A DNA stretch of 48,009 nucleotides, from assembly GCA_902806105.1 (NCBI GenBank), contig CADCVI010000050.1:1-48009 (forward strand), given 5' to 3'. A program made the translations under genes and the position numbers. The notes beneath the pieces were generated by a model. That model was not told where the DNA came from, did no database searches, and saw only the letters and a program-made list of their open reading frames with translations. Position 1 is the first letter of the stretch, and each line of letters starts with the position of its first letter. The stretch is from an uncultured Rubrobacteraceae bacterium. Lineage in GTDB: Bacteria > Actinomycetota > Rubrobacteria > Rubrobacterales > Rubrobacteraceae. This document shows positions 25,295 through 32,726 of this stretch, one piece after another.

Positions 25295-26131
25295 CTACGG
25301 CGCGTCGAAGCGGAAGATACCCCACGCCAGGTACCCGCTGTGGCCGCCGTCGACCCAGTGCTGAAGCCCCTTCTTCATCCTGCGAACGTAATCCCCGTCG
25401 ACGTGCTGGAGAAGCTCGTCCTCACGCTTCTCCGTCTCCTCCAGGACGCGGGCGTAGTGCGTCGGGAGATGCCCCGAATGGTCCTCGAACCCGGCATCCC
25501 TCAGCCCGGCTTCCCCCGCCGCCCGCCGGTAGAAACCCGGGCTGCCCAGGGAATCGAGGTGGATGCGGTCCAGGATCGGCTGGAGCACCCCGTCCGGGCA
25601 GTCGTCGGACTGCATCGGGTCGGTGAAGGTGAACCTTCCGCCGGGCTTGAGGACGCGGGCAACCTCCCCCAGGACCGTCTCCCTCTCGCCGCTGTGCAGG
25701 ATGGCGTCCTGAGACCATGCGACGTCGAAGTGGTCGTCGCCGAACGGTACGGCCTCGAAGCTCCCGTCGACCACCTCTATCAGCTCGTCGAGGCCCGCCT
25801 CGCGGTTGAGCACGCGGGCGCGCTCGTTCTCGACCTCGCTCAGGTTCAGCGCGACGACGCGGCAGCCTGATGTGTTCGCCAGGTACCGCGCAGATCCCCC
25901 GTAGCCCGAGCCCATGTCGAGGACGCGGCTCTCCGGCCCGAGCCCTTCCAGGCTCGCCGCCATCTTCTCGACGGTCCTTCGGCTCGCCTTGAAGATAGGC
26001 TCGTCGGCGCTCTCGTACAGGCCGATGTGGATGTCCTCGCCGCCCCAGATCGTCGAGTAGAACCGATCGGCGTCGGGGGAGTTGTAGTAGTCGCGGGCCG
26101 TGTTCACGGCACCCGAGTACCTAGCGCTCAC
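25295..26131 (-). CDS. Sarcosine/dimethylglycine N-methyltransferase
   Basis: A class I SAM methyltransferase of 278 residues matching the enzyme that takes sarcosine to dimethylglycine and glycine betaine. Diagnostic segments: ARDYYNSPDADRFYSTIWGG, HIGLY, the SAM motif VLDMGSGYGGSARYLA, NLSEVENERARVLN, WSQDAILHSGERE, and FTDPMQSDDCPDGVLQPI. The start is a GTG behind GGGGAGG that lies 11 bp inside the upstream gene, so the two are translationally coupled. Product betaine is a compatible solute; each molecule from glycine costs three SAM, which gives a reason for the SAM-controlled methionine genes just downstream. Confidence 0.94.
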   Translation of the reverse strand: MSARYSGAVNTARDYYNSPDADRFYSTIWGGEDIHIGLYESADEPIFKASRRTVEKMAASLEGLGPESRVLDMGSGYGGSARYLANTSGCRVVALNLSEVENERARVLNREAGLDELIEVVDGSFEAVPFGDDHFDVAWSQDAILHSGERETVLGEVARVLKPGGRFTFTDPMQSDDCPDGVLQPILDRIHLDSLGSPGFYRRAAGEAGLRDAGFEDHSGHLPTHYARVLEETEKREDELLQHVDGDYVRRMKKGLQHWVDGGHSGYLAWGIFRFDAP

Positions 26132-26993
26132 CCTGGCCCTCCCCTTCGACGTAGAGCTTCTCCGCGACGTGGACGAAGAAGTCCGGCCCGTCAGGCCCAT
26201 CCTCGCGGTAGGACTGCTGGAAGTCCCCGTAGGTCTCGATGCTCTGGAAGCCTACCTCGTGCATCAGGCGGCGGGTGTACTCCTTGCGCAGCGGGAACAT
26301 GTTCAGGTGGTAGACGGAGCCGTCCGGAAACCCGTAGCGGAACCTCGCGAGCCCCTCGTCCACGTGCTCGGGGGCGGCGTCGACCGCCTTGCCGCAGTAG
26401 TAGTACGTGTGGCTCGACTCGTAGTCGCCGTCCAGGATGGCGTCGTAGTTTCGCTGGTCCAGGATCAGGACGCCGTCGTGGCGGAGCATCGCGTAGAACT
26501 CGGCGAGGGTCTTCCGCCGATCGTGCTCTGAGAACAGGTGCGTGAAGGAGTTGCCGAGGCAGATTATGGCGTCGAACTCGCCGTGTACGTCGCGGTTGAG
26601 CCAGCGCCAGTCGGCCAGGACCGTCCTGAGGATGTGGCCCCCGTGCTCCAGGCCGTTCTCGAACGCCTTGGCGAGCATCGCGGCGCTCCCGTCCACGCTC
26701 ACCACCTCGAAGCCCTCGTTCAAGAGCCTGACCGAGTGGAAGCCCGTCCCGGTCGCAACGTCCAGGACACGCCTCGCCCGGCGCTCCTTGAGCTGGCGGA
26801 TAAAGAAGTCCCCCTCGCTGTCGGCACGCGATTCCCAGTCTATAAGGTCGTCCCACTTCTCCACAAAGCTCTTGATGTACTCGATCCTGTAATGATCGGT
26901 CTCGCGGACCTTTACAGGATCTTCACCAAACGATTGCCGCTCTTGAGCGGTCAAGGGTTTTCTCCCATCTTGAGACAGAACATGGTGAAACAT
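26121..26993 (-). CDS. Glycine/sarcosine N-methyltransferase
   Basis: The first enzyme of de novo betaine synthesis (glycine to sarcosine and dimethylglycine). Characteristic text: FGEDPVKVRETDHY, FVEKWDDLIDWESRADSEGDFF, SAM motif VLDVATGTGFHS, LADWRWLNRDVHGEFDAI, CLGNSFTHLF, LDQRNYDAIL and HTYYYCG. About 290 residues. The start is uncertain: the ATG used here has a poor ribosome site, while a TTG at 26954 follows GGGAG with seven-base spacing. A strong promoter lies near 27200, leaving an untranslated leader of about 200 bases. The gene overlaps its partner by 11 bp. Confidence 0.94.
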   Translation of the reverse strand: MFHHVLSQDGRKPLTAQERQSFGEDPVKVRETDHYRIEYIKSFVEKWDDLIDWESRADSEGDFFIRQLKERRARRVLDVATGTGFHSVRLLNEGFEVVSVDGSAAMLAKAFENGLEHGGHILRTVLADWRWLNRDVHGEFDAIICLGNSFTHLFSEHDRRKTLAEFYAMLRHDGVLILDQRNYDAILDGDYESSHTYYYCGKAVDAAPEHVDEGLARFRYGFPDGSVYHLNMFPLRKEYTRRLMHEVGFQSIETYGDFQQSYREDGPDGPDFFVHVAEKLYVEGEGQGER

Positions 26994-27198
26994 GGTGATC
27001 TCAATGCCGGTTACCCTACGCCCTGGTCCCTCCCCCTCGTCACCGGACACGTGCGACGCGACGGAGGGTCCTCGGACGCCCCGTCCTCAAGATGCTCGTG
27101 TATGCGTCCGGCATGCGAAGCCGGTCGCCTTGAAATGTTTCGCCGCTCTTATCGACGCGTTGCACGCCCCTTATGCCCTCTATCCTTCAGTGCATGAG

Positions 27199-27230
27199 GC
27201 ATACTATACAGGTATCGGGGGCGTATGCAA
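27199..27230 (-). promoter_or_regulatory. Promoter with overlapping palindromes before the betaine genes
   Basis: Minus-strand -35 TTGCAT (27225-27230) and -10 TATAGT (27203-27208) are 16 bp apart. GCATAC at 27199-27204 and GTATGC at 27223-27228 form inverted arms across the core promoter, and ATAC-AG-GTAT (27206-27215) is a second, nested palindrome. The overlap with both promoter boxes suggests repressor control, plausibly osmotic. Confidence 0.55.
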
Positions 27231-27262
27231 CATGAATCAGCATTAAATGCTCGTTGATTTGC

Positions 27263-28219
27263 CTACCTAGGCGTCGGTATGCTTGCGGCGGGCTTGTTCC
27301 ACAGGCGAGCGGGGATCTCCCCCGGGTCCTTCGCCGCCACGGTGGCGGCGACCTTGAGCTTGTGTGCGAAGGAGGTCTCCGCCCTGCGGCTGAACACGTC
27401 GTAGCCCGTTGCTTCTATGCGGTCCAGGATCGCGGCGTAAAGCTCCCTCGCCACGACGACCGGGTAGCGACGTCCCTTCGGGATGTACTTCATCCCTTCG
27501 TCGGCGACCTCGTAGAGCTCGCGCGCCCGCGCTATCTCGAAGCGCATGAGCGCGACGAACCGCTCGTCGATCTTCGCGCGGCCCAGGTCCTCCTCGGCGT
27601 AGCCGAAGCTTCTCAGGTCTTCGAGCGGCAGGTAGACCCTGCCGCGCACCCAGTCCTCCCCGACGTCCCTGAGGAAGTTCGTGAGCTGCATCGCCTCGCC
27701 CAGGGCCTCGGCGTGGGGGGTGGCGGCCTCGCCCTCCGTCCCGACGACGCGGCACATCATCAGGCCCACGACGGCGGCGCTGCCGTAGGTGTAGGCCCGG
27801 AGATCCGTAAAGGTCTCGTAGCGGAAGACGTGCGTGTCCATCTTCATGCTGTGCATGAACGCCGTGATGAGGTCAGTCCCTATACCGCGCAGGACCACGG
27901 TGTTCGCGAAGGCGCGCAGAACCGGGTTGGGGACCGGCTCGCCCGCGACCGCCGCCAGGGTCTCGGCCTCGAAGGCTTCGAGGCCCGACAGTTGCTCCAC
28001 GAGGGAGGTGGCGCCGGGGTTGTCCACGATCTCGTCGGCGTAGCGCATGAAGCCGTAGAGCGCGTGGACGTGCGGCCGGACCTCCTTCGGGAAGAGGCTC
28101 GTCGAGAAGTAGTAGGTCCGGCTGTGGGCCTTGTGGATCCGGCGGCACAGCTCGTAGCACCCGGCGAGGGAGAGGTTTGCGCCTTCGAGCGGGCCGTACT
28201 TCGCCGGGTCGAGGCGCAC
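27263..28219 (-). CDS. crtB: Phytoene synthase
   Basis: CrtB condenses two geranylgeranyl diphosphates to 15-cis-phytoene. The 318 residues carry both aspartate-rich metal motifs: YADEIVDN near residue 60 and RDVGEDW near 184, plus the signature QLTNFLRDVGEDWVRGRVYLP. It starts with GTG four bases after the crtI stop, so the two are translated from one message. Together they make the coloured desaturated C40 backbone. No cyclase or C50 elongase is in this window, so the end pigment is unknown. Confidence 0.95.
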   Translation of the reverse strand: MRLDPAKYGPLEGANLSLAGCYELCRRIHKAHSRTYYFSTSLFPKEVRPHVHALYGFMRYADEIVDNPGATSLVEQLSGLEAFEAETLAAVAGEPVPNPVLRAFANTVVLRGIGTDLITAFMHSMKMDTHVFRYETFTDLRAYTYGSAAVVGLMMCRVVGTEGEAATPHAEALGEAMQLTNFLRDVGEDWVRGRVYLPLEDLRSFGYAEEDLGRAKIDERFVALMRFEIARARELYEVADEGMKYIPKGRRYPVVVARELYAAILDRIEATGYDVFSRRAETSFAHKLKVAATVAAKDPGEIPARLWNKPAASIPTPR

Positions 28220-28223
28220 GGTG

Positions 28224-29786
28224 CTAGACCCCGACCGCCGAGGACCGTCCGAGAAGCTCGCGCTCCATGCGCCCGGCGACGAGCTTCGCCCCGATGGTCA
28301 CGAGCGGCACGCCCGTGCCCGGGCGCGTGCTCGCGCCGACAAAGTACAGGTTCGGGACGGCCTTGGAGGCCATCGGCGGGCGGAAGTAGCCGACCTGGAA
28401 GATGCCGTGCCCGAGACCGAACGCCGCGCCCTCCTCCAGGTTGTAGTCCGCGAGCCAGTCCTGGGGCGTCGTGATCTTCTCGTACACGACGTGGCTGCGG
28501 ATGTTCGGGATGCCCGCGCGCTCCTCGATGAGGTCGTACATCTTCTCCTTGAACGCCGGACCCTCCTGTTCCCAATCGACGTTCTCGCCGAGGTGCGGCG
28601 TGGGAACGAGGACGTAGAGCGACTCCATGCCTTCTGGCGCCGCGTTCCGGTCGGTGCGCGACGGGACGTTGGTGTAGAAGGACGGGTCGTCCGGGAGGCG
28701 GCGCTCGTCGAAGATCTGCGCGAAGTTCTTCTCGTACTGCGAGGAGAGGTAGACGTTGTGGTGCGAGAGGTGGTCGAGCTCGCGGTCGAGCCCGAGGTAC
28801 ATCATGAAAGACGAGGCGGTGTACAGGAGCTTCTCGCGCTTTCTCAGCTTGAACCGGAAGTCCCGAGTCCCCACCGAGCTCGGCAGGAGCTTGCGGTAGA
28901 CGTAGGGCAGGTCGGCGTTGGCGAGCACCGCGTCGGCCCCGAAGGCCTCGCCGTTCACGCGCACCCCGCTCGCCCGGCCGCCGTCCACGATGATCTCGTC
29001 GACCGTGCTGTTCAGGTTGATACGAATCCCGAGGTCCTCGGCTAGCCGTCCCATCGCGAGGACGATCTCGTACATGCCCCCCTTCGGGAACCACAGGCCG
29101 TCCTCGGCGAGCTCGGTGTAGGGGAGGAGGGCGTAGACCGCCGGCGCCTCGAACGGCGAGAGGCCGAGGTACATGGTCTGGAACGAGAACGTCTGGCGCA
29201 GCTTGTCCGACTTGAAGAAGCGGGAGACGGACTTGTAGTAGTTGTTCACGGCCTTTGTCTTGAGGAGGAGCTTGAGGTTGCGCGGGCCGAAGAAGTCGCC
29301 GGCCGTGTCGAAGTCGCGCTCGACGAACTCGCTGCGGCCGAGGCGGTACTTCAGGCAAGCATCCTCCATGAAGCGGTAGAAACGGGGCGTCACGCCCGGC
29401 TCGACCCGCTCCATCTCGGGGATCAGGCTCGGCAGGTTCGAGGAGACCTTTATGGAGTCGCCGTCCCCGAAGTGGACCCGGTAGTTCGGGTCGAGCGGCA
29501 TCAGGTCTACCTCGTCGTCGAGGTTCCTGCCCGCGGCCCTGAAGAGGTCGCGGTAGACGTCCGTCATGAGGAGCAGGGTAGGGCCCGTGTCGAAGGTAAA
29601 GCCGGACTCTTCGAGCCTCCCTACGCGGCCCCCGATCTGGCCGTTCTTCTCGAAGACCTCGACGTCGAAGCCCATGACCTTGAGGCGAATGGCCGCCGCG
29701 AGCCCGCCCATCCCGGCCCCGACGACCGCGACCCGCTTGCCGGGACGCGTAGCACTCGTTGTCTTCGGCCCCGTAGTCGCAGTCAA
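28224..29786 (-). CDS. crtI: Phytoene desaturase (CrtI type)
   Basis: A 520-residue FAD-dependent desaturase. The dinucleotide motif [17 protein letters not shown] is near residue 18, followed by [11 protein letters not shown] and [10 protein letters not shown]; the C-terminal FAD motif is [24 protein letters not shown]. These match bacterial phytoene desaturases that run to lycopene. It starts with a TTG behind AAGGCGG; no other standard start codon is available before the nucleotide-binding motif. A TATACT -10 box (29836-29841) and a 12-bp inverted repeat lie just upstream. Number of desaturation steps cannot be told from sequence. Confidence 0.94.
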   Translation of the reverse strand: MTATTGPKTTSATRPGKRVAVVGAGMGGLAAAIRLKVMGFDVEVFEKNGQIGGRVGRLEESGFTFDTGPTLLLMTDVYRDLFRAAGRNLDDEVDLMPLDPNYRVHFGDGDSIKVSSNLPSLIPEMERVEPGVTPRFYRFMEDACLKYRLGRSEFVERDFDTAGDFFGPRNLKLLLKTKAVNNYYKSVSRFFKSDKLRQTFSFQTMYLGLSPFEAPAVYALLPYTELAEDGLWFPKGGMYEIVLAMGRLAEDLGIRINLNSTVDEIIVDGGRASGVRVNGEAFGADAVLANADLPYVYRKLLPSSVGTRDFRFKLRKREKLLYTASSFMMYLGLDRELDHLSHHNVYLSSQYEKNFAQIFDERRLPDDPSFYTNVPSRTDRNAAPEGMESLYVLVPTPHLGENVDWEQEGPAFKEKMYDLIEERAGIPNIRSHVVYEKITTPQDWLADYNLEEGAAFGLGHGIFQVGYFRPPMASKAVPNLYFVGASTRPGTGVPLVTIGAKLVAGRMERELLGRSSAVGV

Positions 29787-29843
29787 ATTCGTCCGCCTTC
29801 CGCCGCAAGTCTCGCCCGAGAAGGACGATATATTGAGTATACC

Positions 29844-29872
29844 CGCGTGATCCTAACAAGTAGGATCGCGCG
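29844..29872. promoter_or_regulatory. 12-bp inverted repeat at the crtI promoter
   Basis: Arms 29844-29855 and 29861-29872 pair over 12 positions (one G-T) around ACAAG; the core is GATCCTA and TAGGATC. It lies directly upstream of the TATACT box (29836-29841) that serves crtI on the minus strand, covering the -35 region. This is a good place for a repressor or a light- or redox-responsive activator. Confidence 0.55.
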
Positions 29873-29900
29873 GCCGGGTAATGAAGAGCACAGGAGACGC

Positions 29901-30131
29901 ATGTCCACGCAAGAAATGGTCGCGGTAACTCTATCGAAGGAAGAAGCCCTCTTCCCGTCCGAAATCCTCGGCAGCCCCTACGACGCCCGGGCTCTCGGCT
30001 CTGGGGATGACGGAGCGGAACGGGTGCCGAACGACCCGCTCCGTCCGCCCGAGAAGGTCGCCGGGTGTTTCGTGCCCGGCTGCGGCGAGGCGTTGATGGA
30101 AGCCGGGACTCGGGAAGGGCGAGCTTGGTAG
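29901..30131 (+). CDS. Possible small protein
   Basis: An open frame of 76 codons with AGGAGA five bases before the ATG. The product is acidic with two cysteines near the end (GCFVPGCGEAL) and shows no family similarity I recognise. It ends nine bases before the chosen start of the RlmI-like gene, so it could be a leader gene. Against it, a 10-bp hairpin (30009-30018 with 30036-30045) lies inside and codon bias is weak. Otherwise the gap between crtI and the methyltransferase is non-coding. Confidence 0.3.
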   Translation: MSTQEMVAVTLSKEEALFPSEILGSPYDARALGSGDDGAERVPNDPLRPPEKVAGCFVPGCGEALMEAGTREGRAW

Positions 30132-30139
30132 GCGCTGGC

Positions 30140-31297
30140 GTGGCCGTGGTGAGCGGGAGGGGGGCCGCGCGGGCGCGGGCGGGTCACCCCTGGATCTACC
30201 GCTCCGACGTCGCCGAGGCCGAAGGGGAGGCCGGCGACGTCGTCCGCGTCACCGACCGGGCGGGACGTTCCCTGGGACGGGCCTTCTACAATCCGCGGAG
30301 CGAGATCACGCTCCGCATCGTCACCCGCGACGATGAAGCCGTGGACGAGCCCTGGTTCCGCGGTCGCATCGAACGAGCCCTCGCCTACCGCGAAGGGCTG
30401 AACATCGACGCCGACGCCTACCGCCTCGTCCACTCCGAGGCCGACGGCCTCCCCGGCCTCGTCGTGGACCGCTACGGCCAGTACCTGGTGCTGCAGGTGG
30501 GATCCGCCGCCGTCCAGAGACGCCTCGACTGGGTCCTCGCCACCCTCGGGGACGCGCTCGCCCCCTCCGGCATCCTGCTCCGGGGCGACGCCGCCTCCCG
30601 CAAGAGGGAGGGCCTTGAGGTCGGCATCAGGGTACTCTCCGGCGAGGTCCCGGACCTCGTCGTCGCGCGCGAGGGGCCGGTCCGCTACGAGGCGCGGCTC
30701 AGGACCGGCCAGAAGACCGGCTCCTTCCTCGACCAGCGCGAGAACCACGGGGCCGCGGCCAGGTACGCGAAGGGCGCGGGCAGCGTCCTCGACGTCTTCT
30801 CCTACGCTGGCGGCTTCGCCCTGCACGCCGCGCGCGTGGCCGAACGGGTGGAGGCCGTCGATTCCAGCGGCGGCGCCCTCGACGCGGCCCGCCGCAACGC
30901 CGAGCTCAACGGCCTCGACAACGTAACCTTTACCCGCGCGAGCGCCTTCGAGCTGTTGCGCGAGCGTTCGGATAGGGGAAAGCTCTACGACGCCGTGATC
31001 CTGGACCCTCCCGCGTTCGCAAAAACTCGGCGGGAGGTCCCGAAGGCGACGCGCGCCTACAAGGAGATCAACCTGCGCGCCATGAAGCTTCTAGCGCCTG
31101 GCGGCATCCTCGTCACCTGCTCCTGCTCCTACCATTTCTCGCGCGAGCTCATGGAAGATACCCTGCGCTCCGCCGCCGCCGACGCCGGACGCACCATGCG
31201 CCTCCGCGAGTGGCGCGGCCAGTCCCCCGACCACCCCGAGGTCCTCACGATTCCGGAAACCCGCTACCTCAAGTGCGCGATCCTGGAGCGCGCGTAG
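30140..31297 (+). CDS. RlmI-like class I rRNA (cytosine-C5) methyltransferase
   Basis: A 385-residue member of the RlmI/RlmK (COG1092) family. An N-terminal PUA domain (GHPWIYRSDV, then GDVVRVTD and LGRAFYNPRSEITLRI) precedes the EEHD-like linker (VHSEADGLPGLVVDRYG) and a SAM domain with TGSFLDQREN, DVFSYAGGFALHAA, and the catalytic loop ILDPPAFAK; the cysteine expected for m5C chemistry is in VTCSCSYHFS. In E. coli RlmI methylates C1962 of 23S rRNA; this one probably does the same or an equivalent site. The GTG start is one of three closely spaced GTGs and has only a weak site. Confidence 0.9.
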   Translation: MAVVSGRGAARARAGHPWIYRSDVAEAEGEAGDVVRVTDRAGRSLGRAFYNPRSEITLRIVTRDDEAVDEPWFRGRIERALAYREGLNIDADAYRLVHSEADGLPGLVVDRYGQYLVLQVGSAAVQRRLDWVLATLGDALAPSGILLRGDAASRKREGLEVGIRVLSGEVPDLVVAREGPVRYEARLRTGQKTGSFLDQRENHGAAARYAKGAGSVLDVFSYAGGFALHAARVAERVEAVDSSGGALDAARRNAELNGLDNVTFTRASAFELLRERSDRGKLYDAVILDPPAFAKTRREVPKATRAYKEINLRAMKLLAPGGILVTCSCSYHFSRELMEDTLRSAAADAGRTMRLREWRGQSPDHPEVLTIPETRYLKCAILERA

Positions 31298-31300
31298 GGC

Positions 31301-32014
31301 TCAATAGACCATCTCCATGCGCAGCCCGCGCTCGTCTACCGGCGGTGCTGCGGGCAGACGCCCGGCCATGCCCCTGGCAAACCTGCTCGCCGTCCAGGCA
31401 GCGACGATCGCGTCGAGCACGTCGTCGGCTCCGGCGGGGGGCGCGACACGCCCTGCTTCGCGACGCGGAGGGATCACAAGTCCTTCAAAGGCACCACGAA
31501 GGTGGTCGTGACGCTCGGCGAAACCTTCCGGTTTCTTCTTGGGGTGCTCCATAGGCCGTTCTCCGGCCAGCGCCCAGAACGACACTTCGGGATGAACCTC
31601 TATCACCCTCTTCTGTAGCTCCGGTGTCACTATCTTGTTCACTTCGTAGACTTTGGGGAAGATGCCGAAGGCCTGCCTCGAAATTCCCTTGCCCAGGAGC
31701 GAGCGCGATCTCTCGGAGGCCTGAGCATATGTAAGGGACTCGTCCATGATTACATCCAAGAGCCGGGAGTCCGGCGCCGGAAAGACGCTGCTGCGTCTCG
31801 GGCCGAGCACCTTGCGTGCCTCTCCGTCTACGCTGCGTGCTTCGCTGAGGGCCAGGCCTAGGGGTATGTCTACGGCAACGCAAACAGCTTCTGGATAAGC
31901 AGAAAGAAGCCGCTGGAACGAAGCATGTACGCGCAACGCGAGGCTTGGGAGGGACGAATCGTATACCGCCGCCAACCATCCTCCCGGACAGCCGTCCACC
32001 CCAACGACCTGCAT
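31301..32014 (-). CDS. DUF429 family protein (predicted RNase H-like fold)
   Basis: A 237-residue DUF429 protein. The family has a predicted RNase H-like nuclease fold; acidic residues fit in VDGCPGGW (Asp7), AVDIPLGL and the late GADDVLDAIVAAW. The motif EVHPEVSFWALAG is also typical. Biochemistry is unproven for the family. It follows the Uma2 gene by 60 bp on the same strand and converges on the methyltransferase gene with three bases between stops. Both this gene and Uma2 use noticeably more A/T at third positions than neighbours, hinting at later arrival. Confidence 0.85.
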   Translation of the reverse strand: MQVVGVDGCPGGWLAAVYDSSLPSLALRVHASFQRLLSAYPEAVCVAVDIPLGLALSEARSVDGEARKVLGPRRSSVFPAPDSRLLDVIMDESLTYAQASERSRSLLGKGISRQAFGIFPKVYEVNKIVTPELQKRVIEVHPEVSFWALAGERPMEHPKKKPEGFAERHDHLRGAFEGLVIPPRREAGRVAPPAGADDVLDAIVAAWTASRFARGMAGRLPAAPPVDERGLRMEMVY

Positions 32015-32074
32015 GGTCCTGTTGCCTCCTCTACTCGTAATCAGTTACAAGGGCAGGCGCGAAGCCAGGAGCGA

Positions 32075-32638
32075 TTAAGCAAGAACGTCGGCCCTTAGGA
32101 CGAGCTGCGGAAGCGTCTCGGAAGGGAGCGATTCCCCCTGGCCGGCTCGGCGGACCAGACGGTATCCCGTTGCGGACGGCTCCGTGTGGCGCTCGAACGT
32201 CCCATTCCGGAGATCCACGATCCATGCTTCCCGTACCCCCGAGCGTGCATAGAGGGGTAGCTTGGTCTCCCGGTCGTATCTAAGCGTCGTGTCCGAGACC
32301 TCGACCAAGAGCAGCACGTCCTCGGGGCCGGGCAACGAATCCCTGTAGTCCCTCGTTTGCAGGACCGCTAGATCCGGCTGAGGCTCCAAGTTCTGGCTCA
32401 ATCTCACGGGATTCTGCACGCTGACGATCCCCTCGTCGCCCACGCCTTGGACCAGGAAGCTGTTGAGCGCATTGACGCACGCGAAGTGCCTGGTGCCTAT
32501 GGCGGCCATCTCGATCAACTCCCCCTCGATGAGCTCGATCCGGTCGTCCTCGTGCAGTATCCCTGCTTCGGACATCTTGTGGAACTCGTCGGCGGTGAAG
32601 AGCCGTCGCGTTACCTGCGCCTCTACCTGCGTCTCCAT
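32075..32638 (-). CDS. Uma2 family (DUF820) endonuclease-like protein
   Basis: A 187-residue Uma2 protein with the PD-(D/E)XK fold. Family motifs are visible: FTADEFHKM, DDRIELIEGELIEM, PQPDLAVL, VLLLVEVSDTTLRYDRETKLPLYA and VREAWIVDL; the catalytic set would be the Asp in QPDLAV, Glu in VEVSD and Lys in ETKLPL. Uma2 proteins are common in cyanobacteria and Deinococcota-like genomes, mobile in distribution and of unknown biological role. The ATG follows GGAGGG at six bases. Upstream of and likely co-transcribed with the DUF429 gene. Confidence 0.88.
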   Translation of the reverse strand: METQVEAQVTRRLFTADEFHKMSEAGILHEDDRIELIEGELIEMAAIGTRHFACVNALNSFLVQGVGDEGIVSVQNPVRLSQNLEPQPDLAVLQTRDYRDSLPGPEDVLLLVEVSDTTLRYDRETKLPLYARSGVREAWIVDLRNGTFERHTEPSATGYRLVRRAGQGESLPSETLPQLVLRADVLA

Positions 32639-32726
32639 GTATGGCCCTCCGGCACACTAGTCGTGTGGGAAGTATATCCAGAATGCTTCTCTCCCCACTC
32701 ACGGTACGCAAGGGTTGGCAACCCCA

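Noticed and set aside
27000..27200. c-di-AMP (ydaO) or glycine riboswitch before the betaine genes
   Set aside because: I could not find the conserved blocks of either class in the leader.
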